A stretch of 64,000 nucleotides of DNA from the NCBI RefSeq assembly GCF_003491345.1, contig NZ_CP025512.1:434001-498000 (forward strand), given 5' to 3'. The DNA comes from Neorhizobium sp. SOG26 (GTDB lineage Bacteria; Pseudomonadota; Alphaproteobacteria; Rhizobiales; Rhizobiaceae). Made by a program: the position numbers and the translations under genes. Positions 1 to 11,200 of this stretch are shown one piece after another (the stretch's first letter is position 1; each line of letters begins with the position of its first letter). Under the pieces are notes generated by a model, which did not search any database, was not told the DNA's origin, and saw only the letters and a program-made list of their open reading frames with translations.

Positions 1-142
1 GGATGACGCCGGCCAGCATGACGCCGAGCGACTGCGCGGTAATCGGCACCGGGATGAAGCCCAGCATGATCGGCGGCACGAGGCCGAGCGCGACGATGAT
101 GGCTGCGAAAAGCGCTGCCAGAACGAGATCCCGTGTAGCCAT
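1..142 (-). CDS. bioY: Biotin transporter substrate-binding component BioY (5' part only)
   Basis: BioY is the membrane S-component that captures biotin for an energy-coupling-factor transporter. Only the first 47 residues lie in the window; the rest runs off the left edge. They form an N-terminal hydrophobic segment (LVLAALFAAIIVALGLVPP) followed by the family-typical loop with PVPITAQSLGVML. The ATG lies two bases after the bioN stop, so the gene is the third cistron of bioM-bioN-bioY. Identity rests on this short stretch plus its neighbours, both of which fit. Confidence 0.88.
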   Translation of the reverse strand, partial: MATRDLVLAALFAAIIVALGLVPPIMLGFIPVPITAQSLGVMLAGVI

Positions 143-144
143 GT

Positions 145-774
145 TCAGCTCCCTTCGCCGAGTTTGCGGTTGTTCTGCCCGCGGATGCCGCGAGCGTCAA
201 TGGCGGCGGCGATCTCGTCGGCATGGCGCAGCGTCTGGATGATCAGCGGCACTGCGAGCGTTAGCGGTCGCTGTTTCAACCCACGCGCGCGGTGCGCATC
301 GCGGATCGCTTCGTAGCGAGCCAGCACTTCCGGCACGAAACGCACCACGAGGCCGATCGCAAGGCCAAGATCCGCCGCCTTAACCAGCCCGATGCGCTCG
401 AGTGGACGTGCGCCCGCGGTGATCGTGTCGATGAACTCGGCAGTGCTCGTGGTTGCCGTTATGGTTGCAGCGAGGACCGCAAGTGCCACCAGCCTCAGGA
501 AAACAGCGAGCGCATCCGCCGGGCCGTTCAGAAGCAGCGTGAAGACTGTGAGGATGGAGATGGAAAGCAGAATCACCCGCAACTGCTGCCATGTCCGCAC
601 CACGCCGAAGCGCATCGACGCATGAATTGCGCCGGCAAGGAAAACAGCAGCTGCCAGCACCACTGGGGACCTGGTTGCGAAAAGCAGCAGGCTGAAGACG
701 GCAAGGCCGCCAAGCTTGAGGCCCGGCGAAAGCCGGTGCAGCCAAGTATTGCCTTGAACGTAAAGCGTCTTCAT
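145..774 (-). CDS. bioN: Energy-coupling factor transporter transmembrane protein BioN (EcfT)
   Basis: This is the T-component that links the ATPase BioM to the biotin-binding BioY in the inner membrane. The 209-residue protein has several hydrophobic segments, for example LGGLAVFSLLLFA near residue 25 and LRVILLSISILTVFTLLL in the middle. Towards the C-terminus it has the EcfT coupling motif ARG (AHRARGLKQRPL) and a second one (AIDARGIRGQN). I chose the ATG that overlaps the bioM stop (ATGA) over a TTG nine bases upstream. The two genes are therefore translationally coupled. Confidence 0.93.
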   Translation of the reverse strand: MKTLYVQGNTWLHRLSPGLKLGGLAVFSLLLFATRSPVVLAAAVFLAGAIHASMRFGVVRTWQQLRVILLSISILTVFTLLLNGPADALAVFLRLVALAVLAATITATTSTAEFIDTITAGARPLERIGLVKAADLGLAIGLVVRFVPEVLARYEAIRDAHRARGLKQRPLTLAVPLIIQTLRHADEIAAAIDARGIRGQNNRKLGEGS

Positions 775-1457
775 GCGGCGCAAAGCGTCCGGTAGCGGTC
801 GATGACGACCGGCGGCTCGCCATCCGCCAGCAGCCGGCCGTCATGGAACAGCAGGACACGGTCGAAGCCGGCGATCAAATCCAGATCGTGGCTGATGACG
901 AGGACGTTTTCTTCCAGCGAATGCACGGTCTTTTCCACCAGGGCCCGATTGCGCAGGTCGAGCTGGTTGGTCGGCTCGTCCATGATGAGGATCTCAGGTC
1001 GCGTCACCAGTACAGAGGCGAGCGCCGCGAGCTGCAGTTCGCCACCCGAAAGCTCATGAACACGCCGGTCCGCCAGATGCTCGATCCCGAAACGAGCGAG
1101 AACGGCGTTCACTTCCGCCTGCTTTTCCTCCCGCGAGAGTTTCCGGCTGGTGAGCCCAAGCGCGATGTCTTCCTTGAGGATCGGCAGGACGATCTGGTTC
1201 TGCGGGTTCTGGAAGATGAAGCCCGCCGCCGAGCGCACCTGCTCCCCATCGCTTGCCGTATCGAAGCCGTTTAAGGTGACGCGTCCGGCTGCGGGCGTGA
1301 CAAGCCCGTTGATCATGCGGGCAAACGTTGTCTTGCCGGAGCCATTAAGGCCGATGATGCCGATCCGCCGCTCCGTGAGCGTAAGGGTCAGCGGATGAAG
1401 AACCGTGCGTCCCTCGAACCGTGCTTCTGCCTGTTCAAAACGAATGTCCAAGGGCAC
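771..1457 (-). CDS. bioM: Biotin ECF transporter ATP-binding protein BioM (EcfA)
   Basis: Cytoplasmic ABC-type ATPase that powers biotin uptake. The Walker A is GLNGSGKTT around residue 37, the Q-loop is IFQNPQNQIV, the ABC signature is LSGGELQLAAL and the Walker B is ILIMDEPTNQLDL, with the switch histidine in VISHDLDL. At 228 residues it is a normal single-ATPase BioM. Translation starts at GTG. It is the first gene of the bioMNY operon, and its stop overlaps the bioN start. Confidence 0.94.
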   Translation of the reverse strand: MPLDIRFEQAEARFEGRTVLHPLTLTLTERRIGIIGLNGSGKTTFARMINGLVTPAAGRVTLNGFDTASDGEQVRSAAGFIFQNPQNQIVLPILKEDIALGLTSRKLSREEKQAEVNAVLARFGIEHLADRRVHELSGGELQLAALASVLVTRPEILIMDEPTNQLDLRNRALVEKTVHSLEENVLVISHDLDLIAGFDRVLLFHDGRLLADGEPPVVIDRYRTLCAA

Positions 1458-1559
1458 CCCTCGCGTTCGCGGCCTCTATAGACCGTAACGACGAGGAGGG
1501 AAATGCAGAACTGAACGTGAACATTGCAACCTCGGCCGCGGCATTCTAGTCTTTCCTTC

Positions 1560-2753
1560 ATGGCGATTCTCATTGCGAATGACCAGGCACGAAGGATCTT
1601 TCTGGAGCGACAGCAGCTGTCGGCGTCACCGACGCGGGCGCTAAACAAGCAGGGCCTGCTGCAGCTCATAGATGACCTCGGCTTTGTGCAGGTCGACAGC
1701 ATCGCGACGGTGGAGCGCGCCCACCACATGATCCTGTTTTCGCGTAACCAGACCTATCGGCGCGAGCACCTGACGGCGCTGCTCGAGAAGGATCGCGAGC
1801 TTTTCGAGCATTGGACGCATGATGCCTCGATCATCCCGGCGCGCTTCTTCCGCTATTGGAAACACAGGTTTCGCCGCCGTGAGCCGATCATCGCCGAGCG
1901 CTGGCGCAAATGGCACGGCGAAGGCTTCGATTCCGCCTTCGAGAATACGTTCCGCTACATTGCCGACAACGGCGCGATCATGTCACGTGAACTCAAGGCC
2001 GAGGATCACAAGTCCGGCGGCTGGTGGAACTGGCACCCGAACAAGACAGCGCTCGAATATTACTGGCACACCGGCAAGCTTGCGATTGCCGGCCGCGAGA
2101 ACTTCCAGAAGATCTACGACCTGACGGAGCGGGTGATCCAGCCGCAGCACCACGAGCCGCAGGTGAGCCACGAGGAGTTCATCGACTGGGCCTGCCGCAG
2201 TGCCCTGCGTCGCCTCGGCTTTGCCACCTCGGGAGAGCTCGCCGCCTTCTGGGATCTCATCACGCCGGACGAGGCGAAGGACTGGGTGAAGGCGCATCGC
2301 GACGAACTGGCGGAGGTGCTGATCGAAACGGCCGACGGCAGTCGTCCTCGCGCCTCGTTCGCGCTCGCCGGTTTTCCGGAGGCCCTAGGCGACGTGCCGG
2401 AGCCGCCGGCGCGGGTGCGTGTCCTCAGCCCCTTCGACCCGCTGTTGCGTAATCGCGACCGCGCCGAGCGCCTGTTCAACTTCTCCTATCGCATCGAGGT
2501 GTTCGTGCCGGAGCCGAAGCGGCAATACGGATACTACGTCTTTCCGCTCATGGAAGGCGCGCGGATGATCGGCCGCATCGACATGAAGGCCGACCGCAAG
2601 GTGGGTAGCCTCGATGTGCGCAAGCTGTGGCTGGAAAAGGGCGTGCGCCCCTCCGCCGGGCGCCTGGAGAAGCTCGACGCAGAACTCTTGCGCGTGGGGC
2701 GCTTCGCCGGCGTCGACAAGGTCACCTATATGAGTGGTTGGCGAGACACCTGA
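1560..2753 (+). CDS. Winged-helix DNA glycosylase, YcaQ/AlkZ family (HTH_42 superfamily)
   Basis: The 397-residue protein matches the bacterial YcaQ family (COG3214), whose studied members remove alkylated bases or unhook interstrand crosslinks. Near the N-terminus it carries GFVQVDSIATVERAHH, with Gln44-Val-Asp46 fitting the catalytic Q-hydrophobic-D signature of the YcaQ branch. The central region HWTHDASIIP and the late VLSPFDPLLRNRDR are also family-typical. I start at the ATG at 1560, not the in-frame TTG at 1524. It converges with glgB and the two stop codons abut (TGATCA). Substrate specificity cannot be read from the sequence. Confidence 0.85.
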   Translation: MAILIANDQARRIFLERQQLSASPTRALNKQGLLQLIDDLGFVQVDSIATVERAHHMILFSRNQTYRREHLTALLEKDRELFEHWTHDASIIPARFFRYWKHRFRRREPIIAERWRKWHGEGFDSAFENTFRYIADNGAIMSRELKAEDHKSGGWWNWHPNKTALEYYWHTGKLAIAGRENFQKIYDLTERVIQPQHHEPQVSHEEFIDWACRSALRRLGFATSGELAAFWDLITPDEAKDWVKAHRDELAEVLIETADGSRPRASFALAGFPEALGDVPEPPARVRVLSPFDPLLRNRDRAERLFNFSYRIEVFVPEPKRQYGYYVFPLMEGARMIGRIDMKADRKVGSLDVRKLWLEKGVRPSAGRLEKLDAELLRVGRFAGVDKVTYMSGWRDT

Positions 2754-4961
2754 TCAGGCTCGCCAGCGCAGGAAGACGGTAGCGAGCGGCGGCAGGTTCA
2801 GCGAGATCGACTGACCGCGGCCATGGCACGGGATGTCTTGCGTCCATGCTTCCGTCTGACCGAAATTCGACCCGCCATAGATCCCGGCATCAGTGTTGAG
2901 GACAACCTCCCAGCGGCCCTGTTCGGGGACGCCAAGGCGATAGTCGTGGCGCGGCATCGGCGTCATGTTCGACATGATCAGCATGCGCGTCGAGCCATCC
3001 TGCGAGGAGCGCAGCATGCCGTAGACCGAGCTTTCGGCATCGTCGGAAACCGCCCATTCGAAGCCTTCCGGATGGAGATCGCTGAACTGCAGCGCCGGCT
3101 CCTGCGCATAAAGCGCATTGAGGTCGCTGATCAGCCGCTGCGTGCCTGCATGGTCCGGCCGGTCAAGCAGGTCCCAGACAACGGAGCCGTCGTGATTCCA
3201 TTCGGTGTCCTGCGCCACTTCGCCGCCCATGAACAGCAGCTTCTTGCCGGGATGCCCCCACATGAAGCCGTAATAGGCGCGCAGGTTCGCCATCTTCTGC
3301 CAGTGGTCACCCGGCATCTTGCCGAGCAGCGACCCTTTGCCGTGGACCACTTCGTCGTGGGAGAGCGGCAGGATGAAGCGTTCCGAATAGGCGTAGATCA
3401 TGCCGAAGGTCATGCCGCCATGGTGGTATTTGCGGTAGATCGGATCGTCGGACATGTAATGCAGCGTGTCGTGCATCCAGCCCATGTTCCACTTGAAATC
3501 AAAGCCGAGCCCGCCGTTCTCGACCTTGTCGGTCACGCCCGGCCAGGCGGTCGACTCTTCGGCCGCGGTGAAGGCATGCGGGCAGCGTTCGTGAATGATG
3601 CTGTTGAGGTGCTTGAAGAACTCAACCGATTCCAGGTTCTCCCGGCCGCCGTATTTATTCGGGATCCATTCACCAGCATTGCGGCTGTAGTCGCGGTAGA
3701 GCATCGACGCGACCGCATCGACACGCAGCGCATCGACATGGAAATGCTCGAGCCAGTAGAGCGCCGAGGCGATCAGGAAGCCCTTCACCTCGTTGCGGCC
3801 GAGATTGTAGATGAGCGTGTTCCAGTCCTTGTGGAAACCCTCGCGCGGATCTTCATGCTCGTAAAGCGCCGTGCCGTCGAAGCGCGCCAGTCCCCACATG
3901 TCGGTTGGGAAGTGCGCCGGAACCCAGTCGAGGATGACGCCGATGCCCGCCTCGTGGCAGCGGTCAACGAAATAGGCGAAATCTTCCGGCGTCCCGTGCC
4001 GGCCGGTCGGGGCAAAGAGACCAAGCGGCTGGTAGCCCCACGACCCGCCGAACGGATGCTCCATGATCGGCAGCATCTCGATATGGGTAAAGCCCAGGTT
4101 TTTGACATAGGGGATCATGCGCTGGCTGAGCTCGACCCAGTCGAGCGAACGGTTGCCTTCTTCGGAAACCCGCAGCCACGAACCGAGATGCGCTTCATAG
4201 ATAGACATCGCGCCTTCGCGCTCGCGGTCTGCACGCTGGCGTGCCATCCACTCATCGTCGCTCCAGCGGAAGGGCTTGGACGATGCAACGATCGAGGCGG
4301 TCGACGGTGCTGCCTCACTTGCACGTGCCACCGGGTCTGCCTTCTGCGGCAGCGGATGGCCGTTGCTGTCCAGCAGTTCGAACTTGTAGCGCTCCCCATG
4401 CGTCAGGCGCGGGATGAACAGTTCCCAGATGCCGGCCTGCTGGCGCAGCCGCATCGGGTGGCGCCGCCCGTCCCAGGAGTTGAAGTCGCCCACCACCGAA
4501 ACGCGACGCGCATTTGGCGCCCAGACAGCAAATCGTACGCCGGCGACGCCGTCGATCTCCATCGGCATTGCGCCCAGCGTGCGGCCAAGGTCATAGTGGG
4601 TGCCTTGCCCGATCAGGTGCAGGTCGAGATCTCCGAGCAGCGGCCCGAAGGAATAAGGGTCTTCGGTTTCCTGCACGGCGTCCGGCCACTGGATCCGGAA
4701 AAGGTAGGGCGCCGGGCTGCCGATCAGCCCGGCAAACAAGCCACCGTCATGGATCGACTCCAGTTCCGCCAGGATCTTGCCGGTATGGGCTTCGATGACC
4801 GACACGCCCTGCGCACCAGGCAAAAGCGCCCGCACCACGGTGATCTCACCATATTGGTGACGTCCGAGAATCGAGAAGGGCTCGCCATGGCGGCCTTCGA
4901 CCAGGGCCTGCAGCGCCTCCTCGACGGTGCCGATCATCAGGTCCGTGCGCTCGTATCTCAT
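2754..4961 (-). CDS. glgB: 1,4-alpha-glucan branching enzyme GlgB
   Basis: GlgB cuts alpha-1,4 chains and rejoins them as alpha-1,6 branches in glycogen-like polymers. The protein (735 residues) has an N-terminal CBM48-type region ([20 protein letters not shown]), then a GH13 barrel. Region I is DWVPAHFP, the nucleophile Asp lies in [10 protein letters not shown], the acid/base Glu in [11 protein letters not shown] and the third carboxylate in [12 protein letters not shown]. The ATG at 4961 overlaps the TGA of the treS fusion by one base (TGATG). It ends the glgE-treS-glgB operon and would branch the linear maltose-built chains made by GlgE. Confidence 0.96.
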   Translation of the reverse strand: MRYERTDLMIGTVEEALQALVEGRHGEPFSILGRHQYGEITVVRALLPGAQGVSVIEAHTGKILAELESIHDGGLFAGLIGSPAPYLFRIQWPDAVQETEDPYSFGPLLGDLDLHLIGQGTHYDLGRTLGAMPMEIDGVAGVRFAVWAPNARRVSVVGDFNSWDGRRHPMRLRQQAGIWELFIPRLTHGERYKFELLDSNGHPLPQKADPVARASEAAPSTASIVASSKPFRWSDDEWMARQRADREREGAMSIYEAHLGSWLRVSEEGNRSLDWVELSQRMIPYVKNLGFTHIEMLPIMEHPFGGSWGYQPLGLFAPTGRHGTPEDFAYFVDRCHEAGIGVILDWVPAHFPTDMWGLARFDGTALYEHEDPREGFHKDWNTLIYNLGRNEVKGFLIASALYWLEHFHVDALRVDAVASMLYRDYSRNAGEWIPNKYGGRENLESVEFFKHLNSIIHERCPHAFTAAEESTAWPGVTDKVENGGLGFDFKWNMGWMHDTLHYMSDDPIYRKYHHGGMTFGMIYAYSERFILPLSHDEVVHGKGSLLGKMPGDHWQKMANLRAYYGFMWGHPGKKLLFMGGEVAQDTEWNHDGSVVWDLLDRPDHAGTQRLISDLNALYAQEPALQFSDLHPEGFEWAVSDDAESSVYGMLRSSQDGSTRMLIMSNMTPMPRHDYRLGVPEQGRWEVVLNTDAGIYGGSNFGQTEAWTQDIPCHGRGQSISLNLPPLATVFLRWRA

Positions 4962-7900
4962 CAACGTTTCTCCAGCAGTCTTGATGCGATGGCCGAGAAG
5001 CCAGCAAGGGGAAGGGGCAGCCAGTGCGGCCGGCTGCGTACTTCGTAGGCGATCTCGTAAGCCGCCTTTTCAAGGAGGAAGAGATCGAGCAGCTTGTCAC
5101 GGACATGGTCTGTCCGCGTCAGCTCGTCCGATGCCTCGATCGCCTTGAAATAGGCCTGCAGGAACGCGGCTTCGGCCCGCTTGATGAATCGGTCGACCAG
5201 TTCCTTGTGGCGCGAGTGGTCCACCTCGCTGACGACTTCGCGCTCGAGGTCCGCCGACGCTGCAAGATAGCTCAGCGAGCGCAGCAGGCCGGCGACGTCG
5301 CGCAGCGGGTTGCTCTTGGCGCGCCGCTCATCGAGGTTCTTCGTCGGCTCGCCTTCGAAGTCGATGATATAGGCGTCGCTTTCAGCAACCAGGATCTGGC
5401 CAAGGTGGAAGTCGCCGTGGTTGCGCGTCATCAGGGTGCCGTTGGCAGCCTCCGCCAGTTGCGAGGCAATCGCCAGCAGTTCGTCGCGACGCTCGAGCAG
5501 CATCCGGGCTTCGTCCTGCAATGATCCTTCGAGCCCCTCCACCGTGCGCTCCAGGAGCGACAGGCTCTGGATGATCTGGTTGGTCACGCTTTCGCGCCAG
5601 TGGGCGGCATCGTCGCGAGTGGCAACGACGGGCTGGAAGTCCGGATCATCCGTGGGCTGGGCGAGGGCCACATGCAACTCACCGAGCCGGGTGCCGATGG
5701 TGGCGGCAAAATCGACGAGCGGCTTGAAGTGCTCGTCGGCAGCCTCACCCTCAAGGGCGGTAACCACCACTTCGTCGATCGAGCGGCGCAGGTTGGACAG
5801 CATCCAGTTCCAAGCATCGCCCTGGTTGCGGATCGCTGCCTGCACGATGATCAGCGTATAGCGGTTGCCATCCGGGTCGATGCGGGCGACTTCGCCCAGC
5901 AACTGCGCCGTGTTCTGGTAGCCGACATTGGTGAGGTAGCGGGTCATCTCCACTTCCGGGTGGATGCCGGGGAAGATGTGCCGGATCAGCTTCACCATCG
6001 CCATGTTGCCGAGGATCAGCGAGCTGTTCGACTGTTCGGCCGACAGCCAGGTAACCTGCATGTCCTCCTGGATGCTCAGGCAGTCGAGCTTGTCGGTGCC
6101 GAGGAATTCGAGCGTGCCGGCGCGTCCGGAAATGACGGCGCGATCGCACAAGCCCCGCAGCACGCCGCGGGCAAGCCCTTCGGTCGCAAAACCATCGGTG
6201 AGGAACCCGACGCGGCGCCCACGGCGGATGCGGGCCATGGCCAGCTGCTGCGCAAGGGCGCTCGGCTGCGTATCGTCCCAGGCGACCGCGAGCGGCAGGA
6301 GGTAGGTGTCCTTGCGGCCGCTGAGATCGACCTCGAGCTCGCAAAGCAGCACGTTGTTCGCAAACGCCACCGGGGTTGCGGCAGCCAGACGCGCGCTGTT
6401 CAGCACCTCGCTCTTCGAGCCAAACCAGCGCCGCTTGGCAAGATAGGGCGGTAGCACGTCGTTCGAGAACGAGTTTGCCAGCCGTGGCTCGTTGACGAGG
6501 TCCTGCAGGTCGCGGCGCACCACCATGGTCACCATGTCCTGCATCTGTTCGGGCGGCTCGGTGCGCCAGACCGGACCATCGGATTCTTCCGCCAGCTGGA
6601 ACCAGAAGAAGCCATAGGGCGGCAGCGTCAGCAGATAGGTGAGCTGGCCGATCGGCGGGAAGGGCGACATGCCGGTAAGCTCGATCGGTACTCGACCCGC
6701 GAACTGCGCCAGATCAAGCTCGACTGCCTGCGGCAGGCGCGAAAGGTTTGCAACGCAGAGGATCGTCTCGCCTTCGTATTCGCGCAGATATGCGAGGATC
6801 TTGCGGTTGCCGGGGGTCAGGAACCGCTGCGTGCCACGCCCGAAGGCCGGATGCTTGTTGCGAAGTGCCAGCATGCGGCGCGTCCAGTTCAAGAGCGAAT
6901 GCGCGTCCGCGCCCTGCGCTTCGACATTGACCGCCTCGTAGCCGTAGAGCGGGTCCATTACCGGCGGCAGTACCAGGCGGGCGGGGTCAGCCTTGGAGAA
7001 ACCGCCGTTGCGGTCCGGTGACCATTGCATCGGCGTGCGCACGCCGTCGCGGTCGCCGAGATAGATGTTGTCGCCCATGCCGATCTCGTCACCGTAATAG
7101 ATGACGGGGGTGCCGGGCATCGAAAGCAGCAGCGCATTCATCAGTTCGACACGGCGGCGGTCTCGCTCCATCAGCGGCGCCAGCCGGCGGCGGATGCCAA
7201 GATTGATGCGTGCGCGGCGATCGGCGGCGTAGGTGTTCCAGAGGTAATCGCGCTCCTCGTCGGTCACCATTTCGAGCGTCAGCTCGTCATGGTTGCGCAG
7301 AAAGATCGCCCACTGGCAGTTATCCGGGATTTCCGGCGTCTGCCGCATGATGTCGGTAATCGGGAAACGGTCTTCCTTGGCGATCGCCATGTACATGCGC
7401 GGCATCAGCGGGAAGTGGAACGCCATGTTGCATTCGTCGCCGTCGCCAAAATACTCGCTGGTGTCTTCCGGCCACTGGTTGGCCTCGGCAAGGAGCATCT
7501 TGCCCGGGTGGCTGCTGTCGAGCGCGGCCCGAATCTTCTTCAGGATCTCGTGGGTCTCTGGCAGGTTCTCGTTGATCGTGCCTTCGCGCTCGATGAGGTA
7601 GGGGATGGCGTCCAGCCGGAAGCCGTCGATCCCGGTTTCCAGCCAGAAGCGCATGACGGCGAGCAGTTCTTCAAGAACCATCGGGTTGTCGAAATTGAGG
7701 TCCGGCTGGTGCGAATAGAAGCGGTGCCAGTAGTAGGCGCAGGCAACCGGATCCCAAGTCCAGTTGGACTTCTCCGTATCAAGGAAGATGATGCGGGTTT
7801 CGGGAAACTTCTGGTCGGTGTCCGACCAGACATAGAAGTCCCGCTCCGGCGAACCGGGAGGTGCGTTTCGCGCCCGCTGGAACCACGGATGCTGGTCCGA

Positions 7901-8266
7901 AGTGTGGTTGATGACAAGCTCGATGACCACCCTGAGCCCGCGTTCGTGGGCCGCTGCAACGAAAGCCTTGAACTCGTCCACCGTGCCGTAGTCCGGGCTG
8001 ACATTGGTATAGTCCGCAATGTCGTACCCGTCGTCTCGGCGCGGGCTTGGGAAGAACGGCAACAGCCAGATCGTATTCGCGCCCAGCGAGGCGATGTGAT
8101 CCAGCTTCTCGTGCAGGCCCTGGAAGTCGCCGATCCCGTCGCCATTCGCGTCGTAGAAGGACTTGACGTGCAACTGGTAGATGATGGCGTCCTTGAACCA
8201 CAGCGGATCGTCGTTCAACGGCTGGGTCTGCCCCTCGGCTTGGCCACGGCTGCTCGTCATGTCCAT
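4961..8266 (-). CDS. treS: Trehalose synthase / maltokinase fusion (TreS-Mak)
   Basis: This 1101-residue protein joins two consecutive steps of the GlgE pathway. The N-terminal ~550 residues are a GH13 trehalose synthase that interconverts trehalose and maltose: [16 protein letters not shown], nucleophile Asp in [16 protein letters not shown], Glu in [11 protein letters not shown] and Asp in [12 protein letters not shown]. The C-terminal half is a kinase-like maltokinase that phosphorylates maltose to maltose-1-phosphate, with [12 protein letters not shown] at its start and the catalytic NHGDFHLGQ and YIIDFEGEP motifs near residue 970. An AGAGGA ribosome site lies seven bases before the ATG. 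Only 13 bases separate it from glgE. Confidence 0.95.
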   Translation of the reverse strand: MDMTSSRGQAEGQTQPLNDDPLWFKDAIIYQLHVKSFYDANGDGIGDFQGLHEKLDHIASLGANTIWLLPFFPSPRRDDGYDIADYTNVSPDYGTVDEFKAFVAAAHERGLRVVIELVINHTSDQHPWFQRARNAPPGSPERDFYVWSDTDQKFPETRIIFLDTEKSNWTWDPVACAYYWHRFYSHQPDLNFDNPMVLEELLAVMRFWLETGIDGFRLDAIPYLIEREGTINENLPETHEILKKIRAALDSSHPGKMLLAEANQWPEDTSEYFGDGDECNMAFHFPLMPRMYMAIAKEDRFPITDIMRQTPEIPDNCQWAIFLRNHDELTLEMVTDEERDYLWNTYAADRRARINLGIRRRLAPLMERDRRRVELMNALLLSMPGTPVIYYGDEIGMGDNIYLGDRDGVRTPMQWSPDRNGGFSKADPARLVLPPVMDPLYGYEAVNVEAQGADAHSLLNWTRRMLALRNKHPAFGRGTQRFLTPGNRKILAYLREYEGETILCVANLSRLPQAVELDLAQFAGRVPIELTGMSPFPPIGQLTYLLTLPPYGFFWFQLAEESDGPVWRTEPPEQMQDMVTMVVRRDLQDLVNEPRLANSFSNDVLPPYLAKRRWFGSKSEVLNSARLAAATPVAFANNVLLCELEVDLSGRKDTYLLPLAVAWDDTQPSALAQQLAMARIRRGRRVGFLTDGFATEGLARGVLRGLCDRAVISGRAGTLEFLGTDKLDCLSIQEDMQVTWLSAEQSNSSLILGNMAMVKLIRHIFPGIHPEVEMTRYLTNVGYQNTAQLLGEVARIDPDGNRYTLIIVQAAIRNQGDAWNWMLSNLRRSIDEVVVTALEGEAADEHFKPLVDFAATIGTRLGELHVALAQPTDDPDFQPVVATRDDAAHWRESVTNQIIQSLSLLERTVEGLEGSLQDEARMLLERRDELLAIASQLAEAANGTLMTRNHGDFHLGQILVAESDAYIIDFEGEPTKNLDERRAKSNPLRDVAGLLRSLSYLAASADLEREVVSEVDHSRHKELVDRFIKRAEAAFLQAYFKAIEASDELTRTDHVRDKLLDLFLLEKAAYEIAYEVRSRPHWLPLPLAGFSAIASRLLEKR

Positions 8267-8279
8267 CTATCTTCCTCTC

Positions 8280-11200
8280 TTATCGCACGCGCCAGATCAA
8301 GAATGGCAGGCCACCATGCGGGTCGAGCCGGATCCGCTGCACCTTGCCGGTCAGCGTGAAGCGGTTGCCGCCCACAACGTCTTCCAGATCAAGCGATCCG
8401 TGGTCGGGGAGGTTCCATGACCAGAGCGGAATTTCGACATCCGCCTCGTGGGCATTGTACGGGTCGAGGTTCACGGCGATCAGAAGCGCGTTTTCCCGGC
8501 CTGCGCTGGTCTTCTCGAAGAACATGATATTGTCGTTCCAGGCCGTCAGGAGCTGCAGGCCCAGATGCGAGTGGAGCGCCGGGTTCTCGCGGCGGATCCG
8601 GTTCAGCATCGCGATCTCGCCCTTGATGTTTCCGGGGCGGTCATAGTCCCAGGCGCGGATCTCGTATTTCTCGGAGTCGGCATATTCCTTGCGCTTGGCA
8701 TCCGGCCTGCCTTCGCAAAGCTCGAACCCGTTATAGACACCCCAGAGCCCGGACAGCGTCGCAGCCAGTGCGGCACGGATCAGGTAGGCGGGGCGCGGCG
8801 CGTTCTGCAGGAAGTCCGGATTGATGTCGTGCGTGTTGACGAAGAAGTGCGGCCGGAAGAACTCCTTCGGTTCTTCAGTGGTGATCTCGCGCATGTACTG
8901 CTCGAGCTCCCACTTCGCATTGCGCCAGGTGAAGTAGGTGTAGGACTGCGAGAAGCCGACCTTTGCCAGCCGGTACATGACCTTCGGCTTGGTGAAGGCT
9001 TCCGACAGGAACACCACTTCCGGATGGCGCGAACGGATGTCAGCGATCAGCCACTCCCAGAACGGGAAGGGCTTGGTGTGCGGGTTGTCGACGCGGAACA
9101 GCTTGACGCCGTTGTCGACCCACTTCTGGACGACATCGCGCAGCTCGATCCACAGCGATGGCACGGCGTCGCGGGCGTAGAAGTCGACGTTGACGATATC
9201 CTCGTACTTTTTGGGCGGGTTTTCCGCATAACGGATCGTGCCGTCCGGGCGCCAGTCGAACCAGCCGGGATGTTCTTTCAGCCAGGGGTGGTCAGGCGAG
9301 GCCTGGATCGCCAGATCAAGCGCAATTTCGAGGCCTTCGCGGCTCGCAGCCTCCACCAGGCGCCGGAAATCTTCGAATGTACCAAGCTCCGGGTGGATCG
9401 CATCGTGCCCGCCATCCTCCGAGCCTATGGCGTATGGGCTGCCGGGATCGTTCGGCCCCGCCGTCAGCGCGTTGTTCTTGCCCTTGCGGTTGGTCTTGCC
9501 GATCGGGTGGATCGGGGGGAAATAAAGGACGTCGAAGCCCATCTCGCGGATGGCCGGCAGGCGACGGATCACGTCATCGAAGGTGCCGTGACGGTTCGCG
9601 TCGCCGCTCTGGGAGCGCGGGAAGACCTGGTACCAGCTGGCAAAGGAAGCGGCAATGCGCTCGGCATCGACGGAAATGACAGCCGAGCGTGCCTTGTGCG
9701 GACGGCGGTCGGCTTCCGCCATCAGTTCAGCAGTCGCGGGCGCAAGCAGCGTTTCGATGCGCTGCTGGTCCTGCTGCCCGGTCAGCTTGTCGAACAGCAC
9801 CTTGAGTTGGGTCTTCAGCGTGCCTTCCGCATGGTCGAGCGCGTCGAGAACCAGGTTGATGCCCTCCTGGATCTCCAGGCGGAGGTCGAGCCGCGCCTCG
9901 TGCTTCTTGCCGAACTCATAGCGGAAGATCTGGAACGGGTTCTTCCAGGCCTCGACGACGAACTCGTGACGCCCCAGCCGCTTCAGCGGAAACTCTGCCT
10001 GCCACCGATCATTGAGGATCAGCTGCATCGGCACTTCCTGCCAGCCCGTCTCGTCGGCGGCGCGCCAGCGCAGCGCTGCCGCAAGCGGGTCATGGCCATC
10101 GGCGAAGATATCCGCTTCAACCTTGACGATGTCACCCACCACCCGCTTGACCATGAACCGGCCGTCATCGACGGCGGGGGTGACCTTCTCGATTGCGAGG
10201 CGCGGAGTAGCGGCTGCTTCCGAAGCCGAGGGAACGGCAACCGCATTGACGATCGGCGCCGACGCACGACCTTCGAAGATGCAAAGTTCGCCGGGCTTCA
10301 GCGTCAATTCGCTGGTGAAGATGTCGTTCTCGTCGTCCATCCCTGTCAAAGGCAGGAAGGGAGCGGCCGCTTCGCGCAGCACATTGTAAGGCGCACGGGT
10401 CGCCCGGCGCAGGTCGCGGTTGAGCACCACCACGCGGACTTTCTGCGAGGTGCGGATATCCTCCTGGTCCGTCTGCAGCAGCGCGACTGCCGGCGACTGG
10501 CTCGGCGAAATCACCCGCAGCGGCTGGCGAGCAAAGCCGGCGGCGGTCTTGTTGGTCGACGCATTGATGGCGCGGATGTCGCTCGACAGGTCGAACGAGC
10601 CGCGATCGCGCAAGCCGCGCAGGCCAAGCCCGTCGCCATGCAGCGGATCGAGCGGCACGGCGGCGCCAAATTCAAAGCCCATCGGGATCATCAGCCCGCT
10701 GGCAAAGGTGGAGGCCAGCCGCAGCGCCCGCACCGCCTTGCGTTCCAGCACCTCGCAGCTGTCGGTGCCGTGCGCCAGGCGCTTTGCGAAGGGCGCTTCC
10801 GGGAAGGTGATCTGGTATCCGAGTTCGCGCTGGATCTGGTACTCGTCCATGATCCAGCGTTCTTCGAGGTTCCACCAGGCAAATGACGAGAAGCTGCCGT
10901 CGAAGCCGGCGCCCTGCAGCGCCTTGCGATCCTCGAAAGCGGTGCCCGGCGTCCAGGCGATGAAGGTGGTTTCGGGTGCGGCGCTGCGCGTCGAGGCAAT
11001 CAGCGCGTACCAGGCTTCGGGCGCAATTCGGCCGATGCCCATGCAGCGGAAGCCGGAAATGCCGAGCCTCGTCAGCCACTTGAGGCGGCCGTGCCAATCC
11101 TCGATGTGGCGCGACTCCTGCATGAAGTCGATCCTGCGGCTTTCGTTCTCCTGCGGCGGTTTGCGTGGATCGGCGACCACCGGCCGCGGATGCGCGTCAT

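Noticed and set aside
1475..1482. TCTATAGA palindrome just upstream of bioM as a BioR site
   Set aside because: It matches the BioR consensus TTATMKATAA at only about six of ten positions, too few to claim.
2823..5048. A 741-codon plus-strand open frame opposite glgB
   Set aside because: It is the antisense shadow of glgB in high-GC DNA; glgB has all catalytic motifs and the opposite frame has no family feature. The long frames opposite treS, glgE and coxA are rejected for the same reason.
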